From: an uncultured Lachnospiraceae bacterium
GTDB taxonomy: Bacteria > Bacillota > Clostridia > Lachnospirales > Lachnospiraceae
Assembly (NCBI GenBank): GCA_910586275.1
Contig: CAJUIM010000004.1
Coordinates: 1-53,492, forward strand
Reading direction: 5' to 3'
DNA: 53,492 nucleotides
The notes under the pieces were generated by a model. That model saw nothing but the letters and a program-made list of their open reading frames with translations, searched no databases and had not been told where the DNA came from. The number at the start of each line of letters is the position of its first letter. The stretch's first letter is position 1. The position numbers and the translations under genes are program-made. Positions 41,821 through 49,238 of the stretch are shown here, piece after piece.

Positions 41821-42718
41821 AACACAGAATGATTTGCCTGCCAAGGGCATATTGGAAAATGAAAATATATTCGTCATGGATGAAAACCGGGCAGTACATC
41901 AGGATATCCGTGCGCTGCAGATTTGCATACTGAATCTGATGCCGGTCAAGCAGGATACGGAACTGCAGCTGCTGCGGGCACTTTCCAATACGCCGCTGCA
42001 GGTGGATGTCACTTTTATGAAAATGAACAGTCACCGTTCCATAAATACATCCATGAACCACCTGAATAAATTTTACAATACTTTTGACGAACTGAAAACC
42101 AGAAGATTTGACGGATTTATGATTACGGGGGCACCGGTAGAGCAGATTGCCTATGAAGAGGTGGATTATTGGGAGGAACTGTGCGAAATTATGGAATGGT
42201 CCAAGAGGAATGTGACTTCTGCCCTTCATATCTGCTGGGGGGCACAGGCAGGGCTGTACTATCATTTCGGGCTGAACAAGACGCTTCTGCCCAAGAAGGT
42301 GTTCGGCGTGTATGAGCATAAGGTGATGAACCGGAAGATACCTTTGGTGCGGGGATTCGACGATTATTTCCTGATTCCGCACAGCCGCCATACGGAGGTG
42401 CCTGCAGAATCCATCCATGGCTGTAAGGAATTGACGATATTGGCGGAGTCCGAGGAGGTAGGAGTCCTGCTGTGCATGGCGGGAGAGGGAAAACAGATTT
42501 TTGTCATGGGCCATCCCGAATATGACCGGATGACTTTACATAATGAATATATGCGGGATAAGGAAAAGGGACTGGATATAGCGGTGCCTAGGAATTACTA
42601 TCCGGAAGACAATCCTACCTTGCGGCCCAGACTGCAATGGCGTTCCCATAGCAACAATCTTTATACAAATTGGCTTAATTACTATGTGTACCAGACGACG
42701 GATTATGAACTCGGATGA
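41810..42718 (+). CDS. metA: Homoserine O-acyltransferase (MetA family)
   Basis: The 302-residue enzyme activates homoserine for methionine synthesis. The catalytic Cys is in ALHICWGAQAGLYYHFG, the catalytic His and Glu in VMGHPEYDRMTLHNEY, and the N-terminal INLMPVK-like segment is CILNLMPVKQDTELQLLRAL. In Clostridia, MetA proteins often use acetyl-CoA rather than succinyl-CoA; this cannot be decided here by eye. TAGGAGGTG lies before ATG 41810. It overlaps ligA by 11 bp, so it may be translated from the ligA transcript. I saw no SAM riboswitch. Confidence 0.93.
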   Translation: MPIKTQNDLPAKGILENENIFVMDENRAVHQDIRALQICILNLMPVKQDTELQLLRALSNTPLQVDVTFMKMNSHRSINTSMNHLNKFYNTFDELKTRRFDGFMITGAPVEQIAYEEVDYWEELCEIMEWSKRNVTSALHICWGAQAGLYYHFGLNKTLLPKKVFGVYEHKVMNRKIPLVRGFDDYFLIPHSRHTEVPAESIHGCKELTILAESEEVGVLLCMAGEGKQIFVMGHPEYDRMTLHNEYMRDKEKGLDIAVPRNYYPEDNPTLRPRLQWRSHSNNLYTNWLNYYVYQTTDYELG

Positions 42719-42732
42719 GCAGCGGACAGATG

Positions 42733-42770
42733 GCTGTAAACCCGCAAAAAAACGGGTTTGCGGCTATTTT
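42733..42770 (+). terminator. Terminator-like hairpin after metA
   Basis: A 12-bp stem GCTGTAAACCCG (42733-42744) with CGGGTTTGCGGC (42753-42764), two G-U pairs, A-rich loop, then TATTTT. Confidence 0.65.
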
Positions 42771-42821
42771 CCATTTGATGCGGTTTTTAGGCGGATACTT
42801 GTATGCGCCTGAACCAGATAG

Positions 42822-42849
42822 TTGTAAAAGTACCGGAATCTGTTATAAT
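42822..42849 (+). promoter_or_regulatory. Promoter of the PD-(D/E)XK nuclease gene
   Basis: TTGTAA (42822-42827), 16 nt, TATAAT (42844-42849), 21 nt before the start at 42871. Confidence 0.6.
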
Positions 42850-42870
42850 ATAAAGAAAGGGGAGGGCGGA

Positions 42871-43743
42871 ATGAGCGATATGGACATACAGTGGCATCCC
42901 GGATTCGTAGCGGCCATGAACTTGGAACTGGCCGGTGACAGGGAGAATCTGGTTTACGAGAAGGAATATAACTTGAATGTGAAGCCATTGGAGATAGACC
43001 TTCTGGTAATAAAGAAGGACAGGAAGCTTCAAATAGCAAATGAGACAGGGCGGCTGTTCCGGGGGCATAATATAATGGAATATAAGTCGCCGGATGACCA
43101 TCTGGATATTGATACATTCTACAAATCAGAAGCGTATGCATGCCTGTATAAGGCTTATGGGGAAAGAGTGGATGAAAGGGCAGCGGATGACATCACGGTT
43201 TCCATAGTGAGGGACAGGAAGCCAGAGGGGCTGTTTGAATATTTCAGGGAGCATGGAATCCGGATGGAAAACCCGTATTGCGGGATTTATTATGTGATGA
43301 ATGGGGTATTGTTCCCGACACAGATTATTGTGACGAAAGAACTGGATAAGGGCAGCCATATCTGGCTGAAGGCATTATCCAATAAAATGGAAAAGCAGGA
43401 TATGAGGGAATTGCTGGGGTGTATTGATAGCCTGACGGAAAAGTCTGACAGGGAACTTGCGGATGCCGTCTTGGAGATAAGTGTCAGGGCAAACCAGAAG
43501 ATTGTGGATGAGTTGAAAGGAGAGAACAGTATGTGCCAGGCATTATTGGAGATTATGGAACCGGAGATAAATAAGATTGTAGAGGAAGCGGTGCATGAAG
43601 CAGTGCATGAAGTAACCCGAAAGTCCGTGCTTGGTACTGTAGAGAGCCTGCGTAGTTTTGGAATAGATGACAAGCAGATTAAAGAGGCGATTATGAAAAA
43701 TTACAATTTATCTTCCGAAGAGGCAGAAGGATATTTGGTATAA
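42871..43743 (+). CDS. Rpn-like PD-(D/E)XK nuclease family protein
   Basis: The 290-residue protein has a PD-(D/E)XK-type core near the N-terminus: Asp43 in KPLEIDLLVIKKD and Glu70-x-Lys72 in HNIMEYKSPDDHLDIDTFYK. This resembles the Rpn/transposase-like nucleases that are numerous in Lachnospiraceae. The C-terminal part is helical (EEAVHEAVHEVTRKSV and the end FGIDDKQIKEAIMKNYNLSS, a helical tail typical of this family). GGGGAGGGCGG precedes ATG 42871; the ORF open from 42715 includes promoter DNA. Its base composition is like the housekeeping genes. Function is unknown; it may act in DNA mobility or defence. Confidence 0.78.
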   Translation: MSDMDIQWHPGFVAAMNLELAGDRENLVYEKEYNLNVKPLEIDLLVIKKDRKLQIANETGRLFRGHNIMEYKSPDDHLDIDTFYKSEAYACLYKAYGERVDERAADDITVSIVRDRKPEGLFEYFREHGIRMENPYCGIYYVMNGVLFPTQIIVTKELDKGSHIWLKALSNKMEKQDMRELLGCIDSLTEKSDRELADAVLEISVRANQKIVDELKGENSMCQALLEIMEPEINKIVEEAVHEAVHEVTRKSVLGTVESLRSFGIDDKQIKEAIMKNYNLSSEEAEGYLV

Positions 43744-43804
43744 AAGCAGGAAACAGAAAGAAGGCAGCACATTTTTTATATTTATGTTGGGGAAATACCA
43801 AATA

Positions 43805-43834
43805 TTGTAGAATCATATTTGTAATATCTATATA
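43805..43834 (+). promoter_or_regulatory. Possible promoter of the TIR/membrane-protein pair
   Basis: TTGTAG (43805-43810), 18 nt, TATATA (43829-43834) in AT-rich DNA, about 35 nt before ATG 43871. Confidence 0.4.
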
Positions 43835-43870
43835 TAGTTGTATGATTAACGGTAAAAGGGAGGATAAAAA

Positions 43871-44626
43871 ATGTTTACAGGATTTAATTTAACGATAAAT
43901 AATGATGATTTCCTAGATGATCATTATTATAGTTTTGGATTAGAGACTTATAATAAGTTAAAAACTGTTGTGTTTGATAATTTAACACACATCTTTAAAA
44001 AAGATATCATTGATGGGGACTTATTACAAAACATGTGGTTTCCGACAGAAATTTTTGGAGAAAAAAATTTTATATTTATTTCACATTCCCATAATGACGA
44101 GAAACTAGCCATTAGTCTTGCAGGTTATCTTCATACAAAATTTAATATTTTATCATTTATAGATTCATGTGTATGGGATCATATGGATGAATTAAATAAA
44201 ATACTAAATGATTGCCCCAAAATTGAATTTGGATATTGCCATAACTGTCAATGCAGTACTTTTTCAGATAATTTAAGCTATGTGCATATGATGTTGGCAT
44301 CTGCTTTGATGACGATGATTGACAAATGCGAATGTGTTTTCTTTCTAAATACACCTTCATCAATCAATTTAAATAATAAAACAGAATCCCCGTGGATATA
44401 TTATGAACTAAATATTGCGAACATAATACAAAAAGTAAGCAGAATTGAAAAACCAATGATGGAAAGCATATTAGGGTTTATGCGAAAGATAGAATTTACT
44501 CCCAACTTAGAAAAAATGATAAAAATTAACAAAAAAATATTGGAAGAGTGGGAAAATAGATGCAACTCACCATATGTTAATCCATTTGCAGCTTTATATG
44601 AAATATGCGGAGGGGCTGATTCGTAA
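43871..44626 (+). CDS. TIR-domain protein
   Basis: The 251-residue protein has a TIR-like domain at about residues 65-185. The first strand and helix are NFIFISHSHNDEKLAISLAG, the FID motif is LSFIDSCVWDHMDELNKIL, and the late box is TESPWIYYELNIANII. Glu107 (or Asp106), after FID, is the best candidate for the catalytic acid of NADase TIRs. A Cys-rich insert (CPKIEF, then CHNCQC, residues 115-128) interrupts the domain. The N-terminal 60 residues and the helical C-terminus are unassigned. GGGAGG precedes the ATG. The gene is much richer in A+T than its neighbours. It overlaps the next ATG by one base. Bacterial TIR proteins commonly deplete or modify NAD in anti-phage defence. Confidence 0.82.
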   Translation: MFTGFNLTINNDDFLDDHYYSFGLETYNKLKTVVFDNLTHIFKKDIIDGDLLQNMWFPTEIFGEKNFIFISHSHNDEKLAISLAGYLHTKFNILSFIDSCVWDHMDELNKILNDCPKIEFGYCHNCQCSTFSDNLSYVHMMLASALMTMIDKCECVFFLNTPSSINLNNKTESPWIYYELNIANIIQKVSRIEKPMMESILGFMRKIEFTPNLEKMIKINKKILEEWENRCNSPYVNPFAALYEICGGADS

Positions 44627-45078
44627 TGACCGAACAAAATATTAACGAAATTCTATACAAAGAAATTGACTTGATACAATCATGCATAAATCGGATGGCA
44701 AAAAATTCTTTTTCCTGTAAAGGCTGGAATCTTACTTTGGTTGCCGGAGCATTTGCGTTAGTTCCAGAAAATATTAACAAATGGTATATTTGTATTGTTA
44801 TATTATGCATTGATTTATGTTTTTGGTGGCTTGATTCTTTTTTCCTTTTGCAAGAACAGAAGTATAGGGATAAATACGAATGGGTTATTAAAAAGAGGCT
44901 GGATGGAAACAAAGATTATTTATATGATCTTAATCCATATAATAAAAATATGAATCTTACAGACAAGAAACGTACTATATTTAAAACTGCTTTTTCAAAA
45001 ACTTTGTTACCCATGTATGGGGGCATAGCCTTACTTATAATTATATTTATTGTAATTAAATTAGGCGGAGGTATATAG
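44626..45078 (+). CDS. Three-helix membrane protein coupled to the TIR gene
   Basis: The 150-residue protein has a helical N-terminus (EIDLIQSCINRMAKNSFSCK), then membrane helices at about residues 33-47 (GWNLTLVAGAFALV) and 52-75 (WYICIVILCIDLCFWWLDSF). A charged middle (LLQEQKYRDKYEWVIKKRL) and a third helix at about 127-146 (LLPMYGGIALLIIIFIVIKL) follow. It has no enzymatic motif. The start overlaps the stop of the TIR gene (TAATG), implying coupled translation. The pattern RMAKNSFxxKGW near the first helix followed by a short charged segment after helix two recalls small membrane effectors of defence systems (for example SLATT-like), but I cannot assign a family. Confidence 0.75.
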   Translation: MTEQNINEILYKEIDLIQSCINRMAKNSFSCKGWNLTLVAGAFALVPENINKWYICIVILCIDLCFWWLDSFFLLQEQKYRDKYEWVIKKRLDGNKDYLYDLNPYNKNMNLTDKKRTIFKTAFSKTLLPMYGGIALLIIIFIVIKLGGGI

Positions 45079-45198
45079 TTTATGGGAAGGTAAATTTAGA
45101 AATTGCACAGAACATTATTATAACGGAGAATCTCATAATGAGGATTTATCAATGTATTCTGAGCGATGGAAAATTTTCATAAAAGGGAGAGCAAATTT

Positions 45199-45337
45199 AT
45201 TCGGACACGCTTTCGCTCTGCGGCAAACGCAGCGGTACTAAGGCACTAAAATACAGTGCCTTAGTGCCGGCGTTTTTCGAAGGTCCGAGTGAAAAACATT
45301 GTTCCTGATGCGGGCTGCGGCTTAAGTTAATGACATT
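45199..45337. repeat. Palindromic repeat element, copy 1
   Basis: The core holds a very strong hairpin: AAACGC-AG-CGGTACTAAGGCACT pairs with AGTGCCTTAGTGCCG-GCGTTT around a 7-nt loop (about 45225-45275). Its ends are inverted (ATTCGGAC and GTCCGAGT). The first 33 bases are identical to 53460-53492. The tail 45289-45337 matches the reverse complement of 53414-53459. It lies in the 275-bp gap between the TIR operon and the MATE gene, where no gene is seen. Confidence 0.7.
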
Positions 45338-45353
45338 GCGGAGAACAGCACTG

Positions 45354-46715
45354 TTATTTTTCGAATCCATGTACCCAGTCGGCTTTTAAGAAATAGAGCA
45401 GAAAAACAACGGAACTCAATGTCCAGGTCAGCGGATATGCCCAGAAGATAACTTGGATAACCGGAACCAAGCGGACAATGACCGTGATATAGGTAACCCG
45501 TACGATGCACCAGAAGCAGAGCATGGTAATCATGGGGACGGAGGCTTTCCCGGCTCCCCTTAGGATGCCGGCGATACAGTGGGAGAAGGCCAGCAGGAAA
45601 TAAAAGAGGGTGACGGTCCGCGCCTGTGCCGTGCCGTAAGCAATGACTTCCGGCGTCCGGTTAAAGGCACGGATCAGCAGAGGGATGGCAAAGTACAGGA
45701 AGACTCCGACCAGCTCTGCAGACACAATGGAACAGAGGATGCCGAAACGGGCTCCTTTTTTTGCACGGCCGTACTGCTTTGCCCCAAGGTTCTGGCTGAT
45801 GAAAGTAGTCAGCGCAAGGGAAAAGCAGGTAATGGGAAGGAAGCCGAAGCCTTCGATTTTTGAATAGGCTCCGCAGCCGGCTACCGCCATTTTGCCGAAT
45901 TTGTTTATATTGGACTGGACAATGACATTGGCAAAGGCAATGATGGAATTCTGAAAACCGGCCGGCAGGCCGTTGGCAATAATTTGCTTAAGCATGGGAA
46001 GGTCAAAGCGTATGGCATTGACGGATACCCGGTATTCGTCCGGGCTTTTGTGCAGCAGCCGGTAAAAGCATAGGAACGCGCTGAGAAATTGTGACAGAAT
46101 CGTCGCCATTGCCGCCGCTCCTACGCCAAAGCCCATAATGCCTACAAAAAGTAAATCCAGCAGGATATTGACAGCGGAGGAAATCATCAGGTAAACCAAA
46201 GGATGTCTGCTGTCGCCTACGGACTGCAGGATGCCCACGAATATATTGTACATAACGAAAGATAGTGAACCCATGAAATATATACGGAAATAAGTGGCCG
46301 ATTCCGGGAGCACCTCCGCCGGGGTTCCCATCCATATTAGGATGCGGGCGGTAAGAACGGTTCCGGCTATGGTCAGCAGGATGCCTGCCGCAATGCCGAA
46401 TGCGATTGTGGTATGTACTGCTTTCTGCACTTCTTTCATTTCTTTTGCCCCGTAATATCTGGCGATTACCACTCCGGCGCCCATGGCAATGCCGTTGAAG
46501 AAACCTACCATAAGAAAAATCAGGTTGCCGGATGAACTGACGGCGGCAAGGGCATTGCTGCCCAGAAAATTGCCCACAATCAGGGAATCGGCAGTATTAT
46601 ATAACTGCTGGAATAGGTTGCCGAGGAAAATCGGGAAAGCAAAGGCAAGTATCTGTTTCCAAATAGTCCCTTCCGTCATGCGTGTGATTTTTTCCTGTTT
46701 CTGTGCTGTATTCAT
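45354..46715 (-). CDS. MATE family efflux transporter
   Basis: The 453-residue protein has twelve hydrophobic segments and MATE signatures. The N-terminal half begins IWKQILAFAFPIFLGNLFQQ and YNTADSLIVGNFLGSNALAA, with a matching second half from LKQIIANGLPAGFQNSIIAF. MATE proteins export drugs or metabolites with Na+ or H+. The start at 46715 (MNTAQKQ) is chosen because GGGAG is 9 nt upstream; an ATG 9 nt earlier is too close to it. It is divergent from hemZ and downstream of the palindromic repeat on its own strand. The substrate is unknown. Confidence 0.93.
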   Translation of the reverse strand: MNTAQKQEKITRMTEGTIWKQILAFAFPIFLGNLFQQLYNTADSLIVGNFLGSNALAAVSSSGNLIFLMVGFFNGIAMGAGVVIARYYGAKEMKEVQKAVHTTIAFGIAAGILLTIAGTVLTARILIWMGTPAEVLPESATYFRIYFMGSLSFVMYNIFVGILQSVGDSRHPLVYLMISSAVNILLDLLFVGIMGFGVGAAAMATILSQFLSAFLCFYRLLHKSPDEYRVSVNAIRFDLPMLKQIIANGLPAGFQNSIIAFANVIVQSNINKFGKMAVAGCGAYSKIEGFGFLPITCFSLALTTFISQNLGAKQYGRAKKGARFGILCSIVSAELVGVFLYFAIPLLIRAFNRTPEVIAYGTAQARTVTLFYFLLAFSHCIAGILRGAGKASVPMITMLCFWCIVRVTYITVIVRLVPVIQVIFWAYPLTWTLSSVVFLLYFLKADWVHGFEK

Positions 46716-46820
46716 ATATTCCATCTCCCGGTTTGCTGTCTGTCATTGTCCGTAGGCCTGCTTATGATCCGTTCCTGTAGTGGCCAGCCGTCTGAGCGGA
46801 GCCACCGGACATATCTTCAT

Positions 46821-46849
46821 ATTATATCACAATTTCTTTCTGCTGGACA
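46821..46849 (-). promoter_or_regulatory. Possible MATE promoter overlapping the hemZ promoter
   Basis: On the minus strand TGATATAAT (extended -10, TATAAT at 46826-46821) with a weak TGTCCA at 17 nt (46849-46844). The same six base pairs serve as the -35 of the hemZ promoter on the plus strand. Confidence 0.45.
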
Positions 46850-46872
46850 GGGGGAGTTGAATTTATTATACT
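46844..46872 (+). promoter_or_regulatory. Promoter of hemZ
   Basis: TGGACA (46844-46849), 17 nt, TATACT (46867-46872), giving a leader of about 60 nt. Confidence 0.6.
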
Positions 46873-46937
46873 GTAATGGCGGAGAACTGCCGGCCGCGGA
46901 ACAAACAGAAACGGCGGAGAAAGGAGAAAGCTATAAA

Positions 46938-48497
46938 ATGGTTCTGGTATGGATAAACAAGCCGCAGTTCGAATATGATATCCACTCTTTGGTAAAAGCT
47001 TTTTTCCCGGCAGAGGAAGTAAAGGTATATTGTGTGGAAGAAGAGACAGGGGACGGGGACAAGAAATGGAAAAGTAAAGGTACGGATCATAGCAGCGAAA
47101 ATAATAAGGAAGACATAGATATTTATATACGTTTTCTGAAAAATCGGATAGAAATGGAATTGGGGAGGCAGCATACAGGCAATCTGGCGGACAGGCAGGA
47201 AGCGCAGCATATGTCAGGGGAAGCATCCGCCGGGGGAACAGACGGATGCCAAGCGGAGTGCCCGGAAGGGATGCAGCGCACGGATGTGAAAAATATTTTG
47301 AAACAGCTGATATATCAAGAACTTTCCCGTTATTTAGGAAAGGAACTGCCTTGGGGGACATTGACAGGCATCCGTCCCACCAAAATCCCTATGGCAATGC
47401 TGGAAGAGGGGAAAGGGGACGAAGAAATTTTAAATTCTATGCGGAGGGTGTATTGGATCAGCGACGGGAAAGGCCGGTTAAGCCTTGACATTGCCAAGAG
47501 GGAAAGAAGGCTTTTGTCCGGTCTGCACTATAAAGACGGGTATAGCTTATACATCGGAATTCCTTTCTGTCCCACAACTTGTATGTACTGCTCGTTCACT
47601 TCTTATCCTATTTCCGTATGGAAGAAACGGGTGGGGGATTACTTGGATGCTTTGGAGAAGGAAATTTCCTATGTGGCAAAATCCTGTCAGGGAAAAATAT
47701 TGGATACGGTGTATATCGGCGGCGGGACTCCTACCACGCTGGAGCCGGCGGAAATGGAACGGTTATTTCAAATGATACAGAGAAATCTGAATCTGGAAAG
47801 CGTGCAGGAATTTACCGTGGAGGCAGGGCGTGCGGACAGCATTACAAGGGAAAAACTGCAGGTGCTGAAGAAATACGGCATTACCCGCATTTCCGTGAAT
47901 CCTCAGACAATGAAGGAAGAGACGCTGCGGTTTATCGGAAGAAAGCATACGGTAGGACAGGTGAAGGATGCATTTGCATTGGCTAGGGAAGAAGGGTTTG
48001 ACAATATCAATATGGATATTATTCTTGGGCTTCCGGCGGAGACGGAAGAGGATGTGAGACATACGGCGGAGGAAATAAGGAAAATGAACCCTGACAGCCT
48101 GACTGTGCATTCCCTTGCCATTAAGCGTGCTTCTGCTTTAAGCCAGTGGATAGAAAAGAACGGAATCCAGACACTGCACAATACGGATCTTACCATGGAG
48201 ATTGCGGCAGAGGCGGCGGCAGAGATGGGGATGCATCCGTATTATCTTTACCGCCAGAAAAATATGTCGGGTAATCTGGAAAACGTAGGTTATGCCAGAG
48301 AAGGGAAATACGGGATCTATAATATTCTTATTATGGAGGAAGTCCAGACCATAGTTGCCTGCGGAGCCGGGAGCATATCGAAACGGGTATATCCGGACGG
48401 GCGGATTGAGAGATGCGAGAATGTGAAAGATGTTTCCCAATATATCGGGAGGATTGGGGAAATGATAGAGAGAAAACGTGCATTATTAGAAGATTAG
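46938..48497 (+). CDS. hemZ: Radical SAM coproporphyrinogen III oxidase-like HemZ
   Basis: The 519-residue protein has the radical SAM cluster motif FCPTTCMYCSF (C-x3-C-x2-C) near residue 215. HemN-like features follow: DTVYIGGGTPTTLEPAEMER, ISVNPQTMKEETLRFIGRKH and NINMDIILGLPAET. The long N-terminal region of about 190 residues is typical of HemZ rather than HemN. The role may be coproporphyrinogen dehydrogenation or, as for several HemN-like proteins, another radical reaction such as heme handling. AAAGGAG lies 11 nt before ATG 46938; an ORF from 46746 runs through the promoter. Confidence 0.88.
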   Translation: MVLVWINKPQFEYDIHSLVKAFFPAEEVKVYCVEEETGDGDKKWKSKGTDHSSENNKEDIDIYIRFLKNRIEMELGRQHTGNLADRQEAQHMSGEASAGGTDGCQAECPEGMQRTDVKNILKQLIYQELSRYLGKELPWGTLTGIRPTKIPMAMLEEGKGDEEILNSMRRVYWISDGKGRLSLDIAKRERRLLSGLHYKDGYSLYIGIPFCPTTCMYCSFTSYPISVWKKRVGDYLDALEKEISYVAKSCQGKILDTVYIGGGTPTTLEPAEMERLFQMIQRNLNLESVQEFTVEAGRADSITREKLQVLKKYGITRISVNPQTMKEETLRFIGRKHTVGQVKDAFALAREEGFDNINMDIILGLPAETEEDVRHTAEEIRKMNPDSLTVHSLAIKRASALSQWIEKNGIQTLHNTDLTMEIAAEAAAEMGMHPYYLYRQKNMSGNLENVGYAREGKYGIYNILIMEEVQTIVACGAGSISKRVYPDGRIERCENVKDVSQYIGRIGEMIERKRALLED

Positions 48498-48571
48498 AAA
48501 CTTATAAACAGGTTCCATTCATGGGAAACCATAGAGCCAAAGGCGGCTTTATCCCCTCTTTTTTTCGGAGG

Positions 48572-48640
48572 GTTCAAGTAGCCCTCCAGGTGAGCCAGAA
48601 CCTCGGACACGCTTCTACATCTGTGACAAATTTGAGAGGA
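48572..48640 (+). pseudogene. Tyrosine-recombinase (integrase) C-terminal relic
   Basis: One frame reads LQVSQNLGHASTSVT, which closely matches the conserved segment preceding the catalytic Tyr in phage and transposon integrases (VSxxLGHxSxxxT). The catalytic Arg and Tyr regions are absent and the frame ends soon after. It sits in the 351-bp gap 48498-48848 with no complete gene. It is probably the remnant of an excised or decayed mobile element. Confidence 0.55.
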
Positions 48641-48754
48641 AAGACGGAAAAAGATAGACCATGATAAAAATACCCTATCAGGCGGCAGTATTGATATAAA
48701 CAAGGATAACACAAGATAAAACAACACGAACAATAGTTTGTAAAGAAAAAACAC

Positions 48755-48783
48755 TTGACACACAGTCATGCTCGTAGTATGAT
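48755..48783 (+). promoter_or_regulatory. SigA promoter of the ylxM-ffh operon
   Basis: TTGACA (48755-48760), 17 nt, TATGAT (48778-48783), close to consensus. It gives a leader of about 60 nt. Confidence 0.85.
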
Positions 48784-48848
48784 ATGCAAGGTGCCAATGC
48801 AAACAAGGCATAACTACGGAATACGGATATTTCCTTTGGGGGCACGGC

Positions 48849-49190
48849 ATGGAAAAAATGGTAGAACAAGGATTGCTGTATGATTTTTACGGAGAACTGC
48901 TGACGCCGCATCAGCGGAAAATATATGAGGATGCGGTATACAATGATCTGTCTCCCAGTGAGATTGCGCAGGAGCAGGGTATCAGCAGGCAGGGAATCCA
49001 TGACCTGATCAAAAGGTGCAACGGCATTCTGGAAGGATATGAGAAGAAGCTGCATCTGGTAGCACGTTTCAATGAAATCAAAAGCAAGGTGCAGGAGATG
49101 AATGCGCTGGCCGAGGATGACTCGGTGGGGCAGGAGCAGCTGCGAAGGGAAATTAAGAACTTGTCCGACGAGATATTAAAGGCATTGTAA
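48849..49190 (+). CDS. ylxM: YlxM family DNA-binding protein
   Basis: The 113-residue protein is a sigma-70 region 4-like helix-turn-helix protein (UPF0122). It has YGELLTPHQRKIYEDAVYND and LSPSEIAQEQGISRQGIHDL. YlxM is found next to ffh in firmicutes and influences SRP function. The start ATG 48849 has GGGGG upstream; ATG 48858 is possible. ffh follows after 48 bp. Confidence 0.93.
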   Translation: MEKMVEQGLLYDFYGELLTPHQRKIYEDAVYNDLSPSEIAQEQGISRQGIHDLIKRCNGILEGYEKKLHLVARFNEIKSKVQEMNALAEDDSVGQEQLRREIKNLSDEILKAL

Positions 49191-49238
49191 GGGCAGGAAA
49201 GCAATCATACAAAGCGCAGGATGGTAAGGGGTTAGTTT

